Origin: Euryhalocaulis caribicus
GTDB lineage: Bacteria; Pseudomonadota; Alphaproteobacteria; Caulobacterales; Maricaulaceae
Reading direction: 5' to 3'
Assembly: GCF_000412185.1 (NCBI RefSeq)
Contig: NZ_ASJA01000001.1
Coordinates: 248,001 to 312,000, forward strand
Length of the DNA stretch: 64,000 nt
Below, in pieces: positions 52,323 through 61,011 of this stretch. The position numbers and the translations under genes were made by a program. The notes beneath the pieces were generated by a model, which had not been told where the DNA came from, did not search any database, and was given only the letters and a program-made list of their open reading frames with translations. Every line of letters begins with the position of its first letter. The stretch's first letter is position 1.

Positions 52323-53353
52323 AGGGAGACGACCCGGGCCAGCGCCGGGTCGATCCCGACCTTCACGGTCTCACCTTTGGCGAGGGCGTGGGCCAGCGGT
52401 GCCCGCGCCCGCCATTTGCCGCCTTCAGGGTCCTCGACCAGCATCAGCGCCTCCGCGCCTGACGCCCGCCGGCGGATAACGCGGCATGGTCCGTTTTCCG
52501 CACGGGAAAGCTGTAGCCCTTCAGGCCGCACCAGCGCCACGGCGTGGCGGCCCTCCAGCGACTCGTGAGCCGCGATTTCACCGATTGGCGTTGCCAGGCG
52601 GCCGCCTGAAACCACGCCGGTCCACTCATTCACTTCGCCCAGCAAGCGCGCGGCGGCGGGCGAAACGGGGTTAAGATAGACCTCGTCCGGTGGACCGCTC
52701 TGTATGATGCGGCCATTGGTCATCAAGGCCAGATCGTCCGCCATGAACATGGCTTCTTCAGCGTCGTGCGTAACGATCAGCACCGCCGCGCCGGAATCCT
52801 TCAGGGCGTTCAGCGTCGTCTCGCGCATGTCGTCGCGAAGGCGCGCGTCCAGACCGGAAAACGCCTCGTCCATCAGCACCAGCTTGGGATTGGGGGCCAG
52901 TGCGCGCGCCAGCGCCACGCGCTGTTGCTCGCCGCCCGACAGTGCATGCGGATAGGATTTCGCCTTGTGTCCCAGCCGCGCGGTCTCCAACAGCGCCTGA
53001 GCGCGCTCCTGACGGCGCTGGGATTTCATGCCGCGCAGGCCGAACATCACATTCTGCAGGGCGGTCAGGTGCGGAAACAGCGCGTAATCCTGAAACACCA
53101 GCCCGATGCCGCGTTCCTCCGGCGGCACATGAACCATGGCGGAGGACAAGGTCTGGTCGCCGGCCTGTATCAGGCCGCGATCAATCTTCTCCAGGCCCGC
53201 AATTGCGCGAAGCAAGGTGCTTTTGCCTGCGCCGGACGGCCCCAGAATGGCGGTAACCCGGCCGAGCTTCAGCGACAGGTTCGCCTTGTCCAGAACCCTG
53301 TGGTCCTTCCAGGCCTTCTCCACGTCGCGCGCATAAAGAACCGTCTCACTCAC
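52319..53353 (-). CDS. fbpC: Fe(III) ABC transporter ATP-binding protein
   Basis: ABC ATPase of 344 residues. Walker A LGPSGAGKSTLL, Q-loop VFQDYALFPHL, signature LSGGEQQRVALARAL, Walker B LVLMDEAFSGLD, H-loop VTHDAEEAM, and a C-terminal TOBE-like regulatory domain (~240-344) as in FbpC/PotA. GTG start overlapping the permease stop as GTGA. With the next two genes it forms a complete iron importer. Confidence 0.9.
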   Translation of the reverse strand: MSETVLYARDVEKAWKDHRVLDKANLSLKLGRVTAILGPSGAGKSTLLRAIAGLEKIDRGLIQAGDQTLSSAMVHVPPEERGIGLVFQDYALFPHLTALQNVMFGLRGMKSQRRQERAQALLETARLGHKAKSYPHALSGGEQQRVALARALAPNPKLVLMDEAFSGLDARLRDDMRETTLNALKDSGAAVLIVTHDAEEAMFMADDLALMTNGRIIQSGPPDEVYLNPVSPAAARLLGEVNEWTGVVSGGRLATPIGEIAAHESLEGRHAVALVRPEGLQLSRAENGPCRVIRRRASGAEALMLVEDPEGGKWRARAPLAHALAKGETVKVGIDPALARVVSL

Positions 53354-54981
53354 CGGGCGGTTCTCCGCTTGCGGTTATGGGTGGCCAGCCAGGACACGGC
53401 GATCATGGCGGGCAGGCCCAGCCCGATCAGCATCAGCGAGGGCAGGGCGGCCTGAGCCAGCCTTTCATCGGCGGCATAGTTGTGCGCCATGATGGCCAGT
53501 GTCTCGAAATCAAAGGGGCGAAGAATCATGGTGGCGGGCAATTCCTTCATCACCTCCACGAACACGATCAGGCCCGCGGCGCCAAGACCCCCGGATATCA
53601 GCGGCAGGTGAATCCGGCGGATTATGCGCCCCGGACCCGCGCCCAGCGTCTGGGCGGCGGCGTCCAGGCTGGCCGAGACATTGGTCAGCGCCGCTTCGGC
53701 CGGGCCAATAGCCGCCGCGGCAAAGCGGGACTGATAGGCGAACAACAGGGCGATCAGACTGCCGCCCGTAACCACCGGCGCCGCAGAGCCGAGGCCGCCA
53801 TCCAGCACCCTTTGCAAAAACCCCAGCAAGGCCAGCACGCCGACGGCGGCCACGGCGCCGGGAATGGCGTATCCGGTCTGCGCTGCGCGCGCGGCGGTTA
53901 CCGACAGCCAGCCCCCGGTGCGAATGGCGTAGGCCGAGCCAAGGCCGATCAGGACGGCGATCACCGCCGACATGCTGGCGAGCTGGATTGTGTTGAGCAG
54001 AGCCGGTACGGGCGAGCGCACGCCCGGTGTGTCGAAAGCCAGCCAGATCAGCCGCCCGGCTGGTACGATCAGGGCCAGCCCCAGAAGCAGGGAACAGAAC
54101 AGGATTGCGATGCCCGCGCCGCGCAGCGAAAGCGGCACGCGTTCATTCGGGCGATCCCGGCCGCTGCTTTGTGCAAAGCCGCGCCCCTGCCTCACGCCTC
54201 GCTCGAACGCAAAGGCAAAACAGGTCGCCAGCAACAGGATCAGGGACAGGCGCGCCGCAGTTTCGGCTTCGCCAAAGGATGTCCAGGCACGGATAATTCC
54301 TGCGGTCAGGGTCGGGGCGCCCAGAAACTCGACCGCGCCGTAATCGGCCAGCGTTTCCATGACGGCCAGCGCAACCCCCGCCGCGATGGCCGGCCGGGCA
54401 AGAGGCAGGCCGATGCGCCAGAAACTCTCCATGGGGCCCGCGCCCAGCGTCCGCGCCGCGTCAAAGGCGTGCGCAGCCTGCGAGACAAAAGCCTGCCGGG
54501 CCAGAAGATAGACATATGGATAGAGGGCGAGGGTGAAAATAAAGGCCGCGCCGCCCATCCCGCGCACGGCGGGCACAAGGCCGTTACTCGCCTCATAGAC
54601 TGGCCCGCCCGCCGTGGTCAGGGAGGCATATGCGTATGCGGTGACATAGGCCGGTGCGGCCAGTGGAAGGGCCAGCGCCCAGGAAAAGAAAGCCCGGCCG
54701 GGAAAACGGTAACGCGCCGTCAGCCATGCGGCGGGAACGGCGGTCAGACAGGTCCCGGCGGTCACAAGAACGCCCAGCGTGACCGAGTTGCGGACATAGG
54801 CCAGCAAACGCGTATCGGCGAGATGGCGCAGATAAGCGAAATCGCCGCTGCCGGCCAGAACGACCAAAGCGGCGATGGGCAGAATGATGATGATCGCAGC
54901 GGCCAGCGCGACCGGGCGGGGCCCGGCCGCGGTTACGCGTCTGGCGCTGCGGCCAAGTCTGGATGAAACGGCTGCGCTCAA
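53350..54981 (-). CDS. fbpB: Fe(III) ABC transporter permease (fused two-domain)
   Basis: Polytopic protein of 543 residues with about twelve membrane helices and two EAA-type coupling loops (TLGAGPMESFWRIGLPLARP and TLGAGPGRIIRRIHLPLISG), i.e. both permease halves in one chain as in FbpB/CysTW fusions. TTG start in a TTGA overlap with fbpA. Part of the Fur-boxed fbpABC operon. Confidence 0.9.
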   Translation of the reverse strand: MSAAVSSRLGRSARRVTAAGPRPVALAAAIIIILPIAALVVLAGSGDFAYLRHLADTRLLAYVRNSVTLGVLVTAGTCLTAVPAAWLTARYRFPGRAFFSWALALPLAAPAYVTAYAYASLTTAGGPVYEASNGLVPAVRGMGGAAFIFTLALYPYVYLLARQAFVSQAAHAFDAARTLGAGPMESFWRIGLPLARPAIAAGVALAVMETLADYGAVEFLGAPTLTAGIIRAWTSFGEAETAARLSLILLLATCFAFAFERGVRQGRGFAQSSGRDRPNERVPLSLRGAGIAILFCSLLLGLALIVPAGRLIWLAFDTPGVRSPVPALLNTIQLASMSAVIAVLIGLGSAYAIRTGGWLSVTAARAAQTGYAIPGAVAAVGVLALLGFLQRVLDGGLGSAAPVVTGGSLIALLFAYQSRFAAAAIGPAEAALTNVSASLDAAAQTLGAGPGRIIRRIHLPLISGGLGAAGLIVFVEVMKELPATMILRPFDFETLAIMAHNYAADERLAQAALPSLMLIGLGLPAMIAVSWLATHNRKRRTAR

Positions 54982-56015
54982 GGCCAGCCGACGCGGTCGA
55001 ACATGCGCTGCGCTTCCGCCTGGTTTTCACCCAGCGTGTTCACATTGACGGGGTCGGCCTCGAATTCCCCGAACCCGTCGAGAACATCATTCTCGTAAGG
55101 CGCGGAGGCCACGACCGGATATTCATTGGTCAGCTCGGCAAACATGCGCTGGGCCTCGTCCGACAGCAGGAACTCCAGGAATTGGTGGGCTGCATCGACA
55201 TTGTCCGCGTTGGCGGCAACCCCGGCGCCCGAAATATTCACGTGAACGCCCCCATTGTCTTCCGGGAAATTGAGCGCCACGGCGTCGGCGACTTCCTGAT
55301 CCGCGGCGTCCTCGGAATTGGCGATCCGCGCATAGTAATAATGGTTCACCAGCGCCAGGTCGCATTCGCCTGCGGCGATGGCCCGGATCTGCTCGATGTC
55401 GCCGCCAGAAGGGACGCGCGCGAAATTGCGCACCACGCCCTGCGCCCAGTCCTGGGCCACATTATCGCCCCAGCGCTCGATCAGCGCGGCCAGCAGCGAG
55501 ATATTATAGATATTGCCCGAAGAGCGGACGCAGACCCGATTGTCCCACTTGGGGTCGGCCAGTGTTTCGTAGCCCGTGATTTCATCGGGCGACACGCGCT
55601 CTTGGGAATAGGCGATCACACGCGCGCGCTTGGCGAAACCGAACCATTTGCCTTCCGGATGCCGAAGGCTCTCCGGCACGCGTTCTTCGATGATTTCGGA
55701 ATCATAGGGCTGGAACAGGCCGTCCTGTTCCGCGCGCCAGAGCCGGCCTGCGTCTACCGTAATCACGACATCGGCGCCGCTGCGCTCGCCATCGGCTTTC
55801 ATGCGTTCGATAAGCAGATCGCCGCCAGCCTCGATCGTTTCGATCTGGATGCCCGTCTGGTCCTCGAACGCCTGATAGACGGCGCGATCGGAATCGTAAT
55901 GCCGCGCCGAATAGATGGTCAGCGTTTCTGTGGAGTCCTCGTCCACGGACTGCCCGCACGCCGCCGCTGCAAGGCAGGCTCCCGCCGCCGCCAACGATTT
56001 AATGGAAATTCTCAT
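54978..56015 (-). CDS. fbpA: Fe(III)-binding periplasmic protein (lipoprotein)
   Basis: Ferric-ion-binding protein of 345 residues. Lipobox AAAC near residue 20, then LTIYSARHYDSDRAVYQAFE (iron-binding Tyr region) and the C-terminal-lobe tyrosines in NHYYYARIA, typical of FbpA/FutA. The start at 56015 (MRISIKSLAA) is required for the signal peptide; the long upstream frame would run through the tRNA gene. First gene of the operon, with a Fur box upstream. Confidence 0.92.
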   Translation of the reverse strand: MRISIKSLAAAGACLAAAACGQSVDEDSTETLTIYSARHYDSDRAVYQAFEDQTGIQIETIEAGGDLLIERMKADGERSGADVVITVDAGRLWRAEQDGLFQPYDSEIIEERVPESLRHPEGKWFGFAKRARVIAYSQERVSPDEITGYETLADPKWDNRVCVRSSGNIYNISLLAALIERWGDNVAQDWAQGVVRNFARVPSGGDIEQIRAIAAGECDLALVNHYYYARIANSEDAADQEVADAVALNFPEDNGGVHVNISGAGVAANADNVDAAHQFLEFLLSDEAQRMFAELTNEYPVVASAPYENDVLDGFGEFEADPVNVNTLGENQAEAQRMFDRVGWP

Positions 56016-56063
56016 CGCACCCTCAATCCTTTTCGATATCTCGAAGGGAAGGGCTACTCTCAT

Positions 56064-56078
56064 TGAGAATGGTTCGCA
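56064..56078 (-). promoter_or_regulatory. Fur box upstream of fbpABC
   Basis: TGAGAAT-G-GTTCGCA, a 7-1-7 dyad matching the Fur consensus TGATAATnATTATCA at ten of fourteen arm positions. It lies 49 bases before the fbpA start, between it and tRNA-Val. Confidence 0.6.
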
Positions 56079-56108
56079 AGTGCAGCGTTCCGACGCAGGG
56101 TGAAGAGA

Positions 56109-56183
56109 TGGTGGGCGATACTGGGATTGAACCAGTGACCTCCTCGGTGTGAACGAGGCGCTCTCCCGCTGAGCTAATCGCCC
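56109..56183 (-). tRNA. tRNA-Val (anticodon CAC)
   Basis: Minus-strand cloverleaf of 75 bases. The acceptor stem GGGCGAT pairs with ATCGCCC, discriminator A and encoded CCA at 56109-56111. D-loop AGCTCAGCGGGAGAGC, anticodon stem CCTCG/CGAGG with loop TTCACAC giving CAC (codon GTG), and T-loop GGTTCAATCCC. The divergent spacing from fbpA suggests its own promoter upstream of 56183. Confidence 0.97.
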
Positions 56184-56252
56184 ATCTCCGCGAACGGAAG
56201 GCCGCTTCACTATGTCCGCCCGTCCGACCCGTCAAGCGCGCGGGGCCGCCGA

Positions 56253-56873
56253 TTACAGCGGGCGCACGTTGAAGATGGCGCGTCCGAAGCTCTTGGGCGT
56301 CTCTTCCACGAAGACAGTGTCATAGTCGCCATTGACCGCGGCCGATTGAAGGCGTTGCGGCGAGGAACGATAGCGCCGCAGGCAATATTTCCCGTCAATG
56401 TTGAACAGGTGGAAATCGCCGTCCGCCAGCTGCCCCGGCGTTGCGTCCAGAATTGCGATGGACCCTTCCGGAAATACAGACGATACGGCGGGGTCGTGAA
56501 CGGTGAGGGCGTAGCAATCCTCGGCGCGCGTCGACACGGCGAAATAGTCCCGCGGTTCCTGGCGGGTCGGCTCGAACCCGTTATCGGCCGCCGGCCAGTC
56601 GAAAAGCGGCGCGTGGCGGATGGGCAGCGAGAGGAAAGAGCCGGCGGAATGGCCATTGCGTCCGCCGCCGCCATTCATCAGCCAGAATGGCTCTACGCCC
56701 AGGATTTTGGCGACCCGATCCAGCGTTGCGGTGCGCGGCGCGTGGCTGTCCTGTTCCCAGTTCGCGATGGTCGGCTGGCTTACCTTTACGCGGGTGGCCA
56801 GTTCGGATTGGGAAAGGCCCTGACGCATGCGCGCGCGCCTTATCCTTTGCCCGATTGTTTCGCTCTGTATCAT
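56253..56873 (-). CDS. CI-like XRE regulator with inactive S24 peptidase domain
   Basis: Protein of 206 residues. XRE helix-turn-helix (QSELATRVKVSQPTIANWEQ) and a C-terminal S24/LexA-like domain (DYFAVSTRAEDCYALTVHDP, VFPEGSIAILDATPGQLADG). In self-cleaving repressors the nucleophile lies in GDSM; here the region reads HDPA (P128), and the general-base Lys region reads CLRRY. It is probably a stable repressor not cleaved by RecA. Two candidate operators lie upstream of this gene and of the 75-residue gene. Confidence 0.8.
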   Translation of the reverse strand: MIQSETIGQRIRRARMRQGLSQSELATRVKVSQPTIANWEQDSHAPRTATLDRVAKILGVEPFWLMNGGGGRNGHSAGSFLSLPIRHAPLFDWPAADNGFEPTRQEPRDYFAVSTRAEDCYALTVHDPAVSSVFPEGSIAILDATPGQLADGDFHLFNIDGKYCLRRYRSSPQRLQSAAVNGDYDTVFVEETPKSFGRAIFNVRPL

Positions 56874-56911
56874 GGTCCCGTCCCGATTTCTCAGGATCGA
56901 ATATCAAAATA

Positions 56912-56945
56912 TTTCCTATATCGCAAATATTGGCCACATATTTGC
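56912..56945. promoter_or_regulatory. Operator region A of the CI-like repressor
   Basis: TTTCCTATATCGCAAA (56912-56927; six of eight pairs symmetric) overlaps a perfect 8-7-8 dyad GCAAATAT-N7-ATATTTGC (56923-56945). It sits 39-72 bases before the repressor ATG, suited to autoregulation. Confidence 0.45.
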
Positions 56946-57108
56946 CTTATTCTGATTGCCGGACCCGCCTTCCCGTTTTGGTTGAAGGCTCGATGGCTTG
57001 AAACTGCCAAACCCGGTCTGAAATCAGGAAAAGAGAGACTTTCATAAGGGGTAGAGAGTGCGTCCGCTTGTCGCAGTCGGGCTCTGTTACGCTTTCGTTT
57101 TATAAGAT

Positions 57109-57124
57109 CATCCTATATAGGAAA
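57109..57124. promoter_or_regulatory. Operator-like site B
   Basis: CATCCTATATAGGAAA contains the perfect palindrome TCCTATATAGGA (57111-57122) and shares the TCCTATAT core with site A. It lies just upstream of the EcfG promoter of the 75-residue gene. Confidence 0.45.
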
Positions 57125-57133
57125 CTCAATCAC

Positions 57134-57158
57134 GGAACGTCGGGGGCCGAGGGGCGTT
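57134..57158 (+). promoter_or_regulatory. EcfG-type promoter of the 75-residue gene
   Basis: Exact consensus GGAAC (57134-57138), 16-base spacer, CGTT (57155-57158), 56 bases before ATG 57215. The 341-base gap 56874-57214 holds this promoter and sites A and B; nothing else is recognised. Confidence 0.75.
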
Positions 57159-57214
57159 GATAGAACACGCTCTAAACGGCCCTTTTTTTACGCAGAAAGA
57201 TGCAGGAGAAGGTC

Positions 57215-57442
57215 ATGAACGATCATTGCACGGAAGAAGGCGCACGCCGTCTCAAGCAACGTATTGAACAATATTGGGAAGAACGCGGCTACGATGTCTC
57301 TATCGACCTCGTGGAAGCGGGCTTCATGCCGGCCATGCGCTCGGCCCGCACCGATGTGCGCTCGAACATGGTGAACGGTCTGCCCCGCAAGGCCGCGAAC
57401 AATAACGAGGACCCGCGCGGCGTCATCCGCCGGTCCGCGTAA
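57215..57442 (+). CDS. Small conserved-looking stress protein, unknown function
   Basis: Protein of 75 residues without signal or membrane segment. N-terminal helix EEGARRLKQRIEQYWEERGY followed by VSIDLVEAGFMPAMRSARTD and a basic C-terminus ending in RGVIRRSA. Composition suggests a small folded or nucleic-acid-binding protein. AGGAG precedes ATG 57215. The exact EcfG promoter and the neighbouring CI-like repressor operator suggest stress-controlled expression. No family recognised. Confidence 0.75.
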   Translation: MNDHCTEEGARRLKQRIEQYWEERGYDVSIDLVEAGFMPAMRSARTDVRSNMVNGLPRKAANNNEDPRGVIRRSA

Positions 57443-57445
57443 AGC

Positions 57446-58114
57446 TTACAGAAGCGACTCGATCGCTTCGGGCAGGGCGTCGAAACGGTCCAGCACCCGA
57501 TCGGCTCCCAGCTTTTCTGGCTCGGTATCGGTATATCCGTAAGACATGACGATAGCGGCGGCCCCCGCATTGCGCGCCGCTTCGACGTCAACGCTACTGT
57601 CGCCGACCATGATCATATTTGACGCATCTGGCCCGGCCGCCGCTCTTAGATGAGCGGGGTCGGGCTTTTTGTTTGGAACAGCATCTGCCCCGACGATCCG
57701 GTCAAAGCGGTCCGCCAGCGCCAGCCGCTCCAACAGCAACACCGCCAGAGCATTTGGCTTGTTCGTAGCGACGGAAAGCCTCGCGCCGCGCCGCGCCAGC
57801 AGGTCCAGGGTCGGCTCCACCCCCTCAAAAGGGCGGCTGAACCGGTCGATATTCTCGCCGTAAATTTCGATGAATTTCGCCGTGAGGGGTTCCAGCGCCT
57901 CGTGAGGCAGGGTGAATCCCTGTTCCTCGTGCGCGCGGACAATCAATCGCCGGGCGCCGTGCCCGACCATGTGCCGGACCGTTTCCAGCGGAACCGGCGC
58001 CAGTCCTTCCGGCTCGATGGTCCGGTTCAACGCGGCCACCAGGTCCGGCGCAGTGTCGACCAGCGTCCCGTCCAGATCGAAGATCAGGCTCGTCTTGTGC
58101 AAAAGGTCTGTCAT
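57446..58114 (-). CDS. gph: Phosphoglycolate phosphatase (HAD family)
   Basis: HAD hydrolase of 222 residues. Motif I LIFDLDGTLVDTAPDLVAAL, motif II in LSVATNKPNALA, motif III Lys in ADAVPNKKPDPAHLR and motif IV MIMVGDSSVDVEAARNAG; the DTAPDL element favours Gph. The start (MTDLLHKTSLIFD) is at 58114, the longer frame being a shadow. Divergent from glmU; the stops of gph and the small stress gene lie three bases apart. Confidence 0.9.
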   Translation of the reverse strand: MTDLLHKTSLIFDLDGTLVDTAPDLVAALNRTIEPEGLAPVPLETVRHMVGHGARRLIVRAHEEQGFTLPHEALEPLTAKFIEIYGENIDRFSRPFEGVEPTLDLLARRGARLSVATNKPNALAVLLLERLALADRFDRIVGADAVPNKKPDPAHLRAAAGPDASNMIMVGDSSVDVEAARNAGAAAIVMSYGYTDTEPEKLGADRVLDRFDALPEAIESLL

Positions 58115-58204
58115 CTGCGGCGGATTTCTCCTCATTGCCCCGTGCGCGGTTCCACGCTTTTGGCTAAGAACGGCGTTGATTCCTAGCCCTTCGCCGGAGG
58201 ATTC

Positions 58205-59545
58205 ATGAGCCGATCCCGCGCTGCCGTCATACTCGCTGCTGGTCACGGGACCCGTATGCGGTCCGAAACCTCCAAGGTGCTTCATTCCGTCGGCGGCCGG
58301 CCGATGCTGGACTGGGCGATTGATCTGGCCCGTTCCAGCGGATGCGAACGCATCGCGGTGGTCTATGGCGCGCACGCCCCGCAAGTCGGCGAACGCGCCC
58401 TGAAACTTGGCTGCGTCACGGCGGTTCAGGACCCGCCGCAGGGCACGGGGCACGCCGTCCTTTGCGCGAAGGATGCGATGGCCGGTTTCGATGGCGATAT
58501 CGCTGTCCTCTATGCCGATACCCCGCTGATCAACGCCGAAACCGTGGAACGCGCCTATGAGGCGATCACCGGCGAAGCCGATATCGTTGCGCTGGGATTT
58601 GAACCGGATGATCCCGGGGCCTATGGCCGGTTGATCCTGAACGAGACCGGAGGGCTGGAGCGGATCGTCGAAGCCAAGGACGCCAGCACGGACGAACTTT
58701 CGGTCCGTCTCTGCAATTCCGGCGTGATGGCCGCGGACGCCAGCCTGATGTTCGATCTTCTGGGCGAGGTCGGCAATGACAACGCCAAGGGCGAATATTA
58801 TCTCACCGATATTGTCGGCATCGCCCGTGAGCGCGGCCTCAAGGCGGCGGCGGTCAGCGGCGCGGCCGATGAATTTCTCGGCGTCAATTCACGTATCGAT
58901 CTGGCGGCGGCGGAGGCGGCGTTCCAATCCCGCATGCGGCTGGACGCCATGACGCGCGGCGTCACCCTGACCGCCCCGGAAACCGTTTTCTTTTCCCATG
59001 ACACGCAGATCGAGAACGACGTGACGGTGGAGCCGCATGTCGTTTTCGGCCCTGGCGTTCAAATCGGCCGCGGCGCCGCCATTCGCGCGTTCTCTCATCT
59101 GGAGGACGCGCGCGTGGGCGAGGGCGCTCAAATCGGCCCCTATGCGCGTTTGCGGCCGGGGGCCGACATCGGAGCCGGGGCGCGCGTGGGCAATTTTGTC
59201 GAGGTGAAGAAGGCCACCCTTGGCGACGGCGCCAAGGTGAACCATCTGACCTATATCGGAGACGCCGATATCGGCGCCGGCGCGAATATCGGGGCTGGAA
59301 CCATCACCTGCAATTATGACGGTTTCGGCAAATATAGAACGGTGATAGGCGAGAACGCCTTTATCGGCTCGAACAGCGCCCTGGTGGCGCCAATCAATAT
59401 CGGATCTGGCTCTTATGTCGGATCGGGATCCGTGGTGACGAAGGACGTGCCGGAAGACGCCCTGGCGGTCGGCCGGGCGCGGCAATCGAACAAGGAAGGC
59501 TGGGCAAAGCGCTTCCGCGACAAGAAGACGAGGGACAAGGAATGA
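58205..59545 (+). CDS. glmU: Bifunctional UDP-GlcNAc synthesis enzyme GlmU
   Basis: Protein of 446 residues. Uridyltransferase domain (~1-230; VILAAGHGTRMRSETSKVLH, YADTPLI, NSGVMAAD) and left-handed beta-helix acetyltransferase domain (~250-440; ANIGAGTITCNYDGFGKYRT with catalytic His region FVEVKKATLGDGAKVNHLTY). It makes UDP-GlcNAc for peptidoglycan and LPS. Stop overlaps gabD as ATGA, so gabD and rpiA follow in one operon. Confidence 0.96.
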   Translation: MSRSRAAVILAAGHGTRMRSETSKVLHSVGGRPMLDWAIDLARSSGCERIAVVYGAHAPQVGERALKLGCVTAVQDPPQGTGHAVLCAKDAMAGFDGDIAVLYADTPLINAETVERAYEAITGEADIVALGFEPDDPGAYGRLILNETGGLERIVEAKDASTDELSVRLCNSGVMAADASLMFDLLGEVGNDNAKGEYYLTDIVGIARERGLKAAAVSGAADEFLGVNSRIDLAAAEAAFQSRMRLDAMTRGVTLTAPETVFFSHDTQIENDVTVEPHVVFGPGVQIGRGAAIRAFSHLEDARVGEGAQIGPYARLRPGADIGAGARVGNFVEVKKATLGDGAKVNHLTYIGDADIGAGANIGAGTITCNYDGFGKYRTVIGENAFIGSNSALVAPINIGSGSYVGSGSVVTKDVPEDALAVGRARQSNKEGWAKRFRDKKTRDKE

Positions 59546-61011
59546 GCTTGGCGGATCGCATCAAGGACAAGAGCCTGTTTCGGGAAGAGGCGCTGATCGG
59601 CGGTGAATGGGTCGGCGGCGAGGGCGGCAAGACCTTCGCGGTAACCAACCCGGCCAATGGCCAGACCATCGCCAATATCGCCGACGTCGGAGAGAAGGGC
59701 GCGTTGGAGGCCGTTAGCGCGGCGACAGAGGCGTTTGAACGCTGGAAGAAAACGCGCGCCAATGACCGCGCCGCGATCCTGCGCAAATGGTATGATTTGA
59801 TCCTCGCCAATCAGGATGATCTGGCGAGCCTCATCACCGCCGAAATGGGCAAGCCGTTCGCGCAGGCGAAAGGCGAGGTGGTCTATGCGGCGGATTTTGT
59901 CGAATGGTATGCCGAGGAAGCCAAGCGCAGCCACGGTGAAACCCTGTCTTCCCCGTGGCCGGACGCGCGCGTCATGACGCTGCAGCAGCCGATCGGCGTT
60001 GTCGCGGCGATTACGCCGTGGAATTTCCCCGCCGGCATGATCACCCGCAAGGTTGCGCCGGCTCTGGCGGCGGGCTGTTGCGCCGTGGTGAAGCCGGCGC
60101 CGGAAACACCGCTGACCGCGCTGGCGCTCGCCAAGCTGGCCGAAGACGCCGGTCTGCCGCCGGGCGTGATGAACGTGGTGACGGGCGAAGCGGCCAATAT
60201 CGGCCCGGTGCTGACGGGCGATCCGCGGATCCGCATGCTCGGCTTCACCGGTTCGACGGAGATCGGCAAACTGCTGATGCGTCAGTCCGCCGACACGGTG
60301 AAAAAGGTGGCGCTGGAGCTGGGTGGAAACGCCCCCTTCATCGTGATGGACGACGCCGATCTGGAATCGGCCGCCGCCGGCGCCATTCTGGCCAAGTATC
60401 GCGTATCCGGTCAGGTCTGCGTGGCCGCAAACCGCCTGCTGGTGCAGCGCGGCGTCGCCGACAAGTTTGTCGAGGTCCTGAAAGCGAAGGTCGAGGCCAT
60501 CAAGGTCGGCGACGGGTTCGAGGACGGCATCGATATGGGCCCGCTGGTGCATGAGGAAGCGGTTGGCCGCGTCGAAGGCCTGGTCCGCGAAGCCTCTGAC
60601 GCCGGAGCCAGCATCGCGGCGGGCGGCGCGCGGCTGGACCGGGAAGGGGCCTTTTTCGCGCCGACCCTGATCGACAACGCCACGCCTGACATGTCCATCG
60701 TGAAGAACGAGATTTTCGGCCCCGTGCTCAGCGTCATGCGCTTCGATGACGAGGAAGAGGCGATTCGCATCGCCAACGACACCCCCTACGGACTGGCGGG
60801 CTATATCTATACGCGCGATGTCGGGCGGGTTCACCGTCTGGCCGAGGCGCTGGAATATGGCATGGTCGGCGTGAATGTGCCGCTTGTCGGGTCTTCCTCC
60901 ACCCCGTTCGGCGGCGTGAAACAATCCGGCATCGGCCGCGAAGGCGGGCGCTGGGGCATGGAAGAGTTTCAGGAAACCAAGCTGATAGTACTGGGCGGGA
61001 TTGGTTCGTGA
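59542..61011 (+). CDS. gabD: NAD(P)-dependent succinate-semialdehyde dehydrogenase
   Basis: Aldehyde dehydrogenase of 489 residues, length and sequence of GabD. Catalytic Glu in KKVALELGGNAPFIV and Cys in RVSGQVCVAANRLLV; NADP site GFTGSTEIGKLLMRQ; C-terminal TPFGGVKQSGIGREGG. ATGA overlap with glmU and GTGA overlap with rpiA. The operon glmU-gabD-rpiA links cell-wall precursor supply with central carbon metabolism only by position. Confidence 0.92.
   Translation: MSLADRIKDKSLFREEALIGGEWVGGEGGKTFAVTNPANGQTIANIADVGEKGALEAVSAATEAFERWKKTRANDRAAILRKWYDLILANQDDLASLITAEMGKPFAQAKGEVVYAADFVEWYAEEAKRSHGETLSSPWPDARVMTLQQPIGVVAAITPWNFPAGMITRKVAPALAAGCCAVVKPAPETPLTALALAKLAEDAGLPPGVMNVVTGEAANIGPVLTGDPRIRMLGFTGSTEIGKLLMRQSADTVKKVALELGGNAPFIVMDDADLESAAAGAILAKYRVSGQVCVAANRLLVQRGVADKFVEVLKAKVEAIKVGDGFEDGIDMGPLVHEEAVGRVEGLVREASDAGASIAAGGARLDREGAFFAPTLIDNATPDMSIVKNEIFGPVLSVMRFDDEEEAIRIANDTPYGLAGYIYTRDVGRVHRLAEALEYGMVGVNVPLVGSSSTPFGGVKQSGIGREGGRWGMEEFQETKLIVLGGIGS

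Noticed and set aside
53377-54966. 529-codon plus-strand open frame
   Set aside because: Antisense to the fbpB permease; Gly/Gln/Arg-rich with no motif. The permease reads as a real polytopic protein.
59413-60924. 503-codon minus-strand open frame
   Set aside because: Antisense to gabD, whose catalytic motifs are intact.
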